Below are positions 6,362 through 7,219 of a DNA stretch of 7,219 bases, one piece after another. The notes under the pieces were generated by a model, which saw nothing but the letters and a program-made list of their open reading frames with translations, was not told where the DNA came from and did not search any database. Every line of letters begins with the position of its first letter. Position 1 is the first letter of the stretch. The stretch lies in assembly GCA_028287415.1 (NCBI GenBank), contig JAQBPS010000641.1:1-7219 (forward strand). Direction: 5' to 3'. A program made the position numbers and the translations under genes. This stretch comes from Bacillota bacterium. GTDB lineage: Bacteria > Bacillota > Sulfobacillia > Symbiobacteriales > Symbiobacteriaceae.

Positions 6362-6397
6362 GGGTTACGAATTCGGGGCGTGTTGTTCATAGAGTCC

Positions 6398-6443
6398 ATC
6401 ATAAATAAGGCGGTGCATAACGATGCACCGCCCTATTTATGAT
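6398..6443. terminator. Long shared hairpin terminator containing the rlmH stop codon
   Basis: Bases 6398-6418 pair with 6423-6443 around the loop AACG, with one A·C mismatch (6408/6433). The inner 10 bp (GGCGGTGCAT with ATGCACCGCC) are GC-rich and the outer 10 bp are A/T-rich. The hairpin is followed by ACTTTTCC on the plus strand. Taking only the inner stem, both sides are T-rich (CTATTTATGATACTTTT on plus, TTATTTATGATGG on minus). It would terminate the nucleotidase transcript and the convergent rlmH transcript. The rlmH TAG (6435-6433) and its last codons lie in the outer stem. Confidence 0.85.
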
Positions 6444-6912
6444 ACTTTTCCCCGCGATTGATCTTGAAGCCCCGGTATACCTGCTCCAGCAACAGCATCG
6501 GCACCATCTGGTGCAGGAAGGTCATCCGCCCCAGCGATAGCTTGAAGTCCGTGCGTGCCAGCACCTCCGGCGCCAGCCCCAGGGAGCCACCGATCACGAA
6601 CGCCAGGCTGGACTGCCCCCGCAGCGCCCGCTCCGCGAGAAAGGCCGCCAGTTCCTCCGAGGAGAGTGTCGATCCGCGCATCTCCATGGCGATCACGTAC
6701 TGGCCAGGGTCCAGCGCCTTCAGAATCCGCTCGCCCTCGCGCGCCTTCACCTGCTCTTCCTGCGCCGGCGACGCACCTTCCGGAATCGGCTCATCAGGCA
6801 GCGACACGATCTCAACCTTGGCGTAAGGGCCCAGGCGCTTGAGGTACTCCTGCAGCGCCTGGGTCAGGTACTTCTCCTTGACCTTGCCAACCATGACAAT
6901 CTTGATGCGCAA
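6433..6912 (-). CDS. rlmH: 23S rRNA (pseudouridine1915-N3)-methyltransferase RlmH
   Basis: A SPOUT-class methyltransferase that uses S-adenosylmethionine to methylate the pseudouridine at position 1915 in helix 69 of 23S rRNA, acting on assembled 70S ribosomes. I place the start at TTG 6912, which gives 159 residues, exactly the usual RlmH length. GGGAGG lies 7 bases upstream, and the protein begins R-I-K-I-V-M-V-G-K like its relatives. A GTG at 6930 is in frame, but starting there would put the ribosome binding site inside the coding region. Signature features: V-G-K-V-K-E-K-Y near the N-terminus, the knot/AdoMet loop V-I-G-G-S-L-G-L (106-113), M-T-F-x-H-Q (130-135), and the invariant C-terminal F-K-I-N-R-G-E-x-Y-H-K. 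Most relatives have Pro in M-T-F-P-H-Q, where this one has Leu. It follows murA on the minus strand but is separated from it by a terminator, so it probably has its own promoter. Confidence 0.97.
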   Translation of the reverse strand: MRIKIVMVGKVKEKYLTQALQEYLKRLGPYAKVEIVSLPDEPIPEGASPAQEEQVKAREGERILKALDPGQYVIAMEMRGSTLSSEELAAFLAERALRGQSSLAFVIGGSLGLAPEVLARTDFKLSLGRMTFLHQMVPMLLLEQVYRGFKINRGEKYHK

Positions 6913-6919
6913 GGGCTCG

Positions 6920-6925
6920 CCTCCC
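6920..6925 (-). promoter_or_regulatory. Ribosome binding site that decides the rlmH TTG start
   Basis: GGGAGG on the minus strand lies 7 bases before TTG 6912-6910. It falls within the region that would be coding if GTG 6930 were used, and no comparable site precedes that GTG (CTGTGAGTT). Confidence 0.8.
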
Positions 6926-6970
6926 GGCACAACTCACAGCTACCACTATCATGCGCCCACACAATACAAA

Positions 6971-6997
6971 AAGGCGGTGCGACTGGCGCACCGCCTT
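6971..6997 (-). terminator. Intrinsic terminator of murA
   Basis: AAGGCGGTGCG (6971-6981) pairs perfectly over 11 bp with CGCACCGCCTT (6987-6997) around a five-base loop. Read on the minus strand it starts 10 bases after the murA stop and runs into TTTGTATTGT, giving a run of five T including the stem end. The plus-strand flank CGCTTTTC is weaker. Confidence 0.88.
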
Positions 6998-7007
6998 CGC
7001 TTTTCAA

Positions 7008-7219
<212 letters not shown>

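Noticed and set aside
6931..6966. Promoter for rlmH between the murA terminator and rlmH
   Set aside because: Only partial hexamers are visible (GATAGT as a -10, with no -35 at proper spacing). A promoter is expected because of the terminator, but I cannot locate it.

Overview
The window is clearly GC-rich. It is bacterial, with tightly packed genes and strong GGAGG-type ribosome binding sites. It most resembles a high-GC Firmicute of the Symbiobacterium/Thermaerobacter kind. Three things point that way: a secreted 5'-nucleotidase ending in a 'copper amine oxidase N-terminal-like' stalk domain, an MhqO/MhqD-type quinone-detoxification pair, and rlmH next to murA. This placement is inference; no rRNA or other marker gene is present. 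No stretch longer than about 210 bp lacks a gene, and I see no mobile element, tRNA, rRNA or CRISPR array.

Layout, left to right. (1) Positions 1-1600, plus strand: an unrecognised basic, aromatic-rich protein whose reading frame runs off the left edge, then a compact P-loop kinase of the polynucleotide-kinase/AAA_33 type 15 bp downstream. A 12-bp hairpin (1609-1637) separates them from the convergent operon on the right. (2) Positions 1657-3272, minus strand: a ring-cleaving dioxygenase of the VOC fold (MhqO type), followed by an alpha/beta-hydrolase (MhqD type). A well-formed sigma-A promoter precedes them, and a 7-3-7 inverted repeat covers its -10 element, as expected for a repressor operator. 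(3) Positions 3423-4316, minus strand: an exported protein with a beta-sandwich domain, a Pro/Ala/Gln-rich stalk containing 21-bp tandem repeats, and a C-terminal membrane anchor. (4) Positions 4529-6361, plus strand and divergent from it: a secreted 5'-nucleotidase-family metallophosphoesterase with atypical metal-site motifs. (5) Positions 6433-6912, minus strand: rlmH, which converges on the nucleotidase gene and shares with it a long hairpin containing the rlmH stop codon. (6) Positions 7008-7219, minus strand: the 3' end of murA, followed by its own strong terminator.

How the genes fit together. The dioxygenase and hydrolase probably form one electrophile- or quinone-responsive operon. 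The anchored stalk protein and the nucleotidase are divergent genes with envelope or secreted products and share a 212-bp control region. rlmH and murA are housekeeping genes. The least understood part is the left-edge pair, an unknown protein with a stand-alone nucleic-acid or nucleotide kinase. It is the best candidate here for an undescribed two-gene function, but the sequence gives no proof of what it does.
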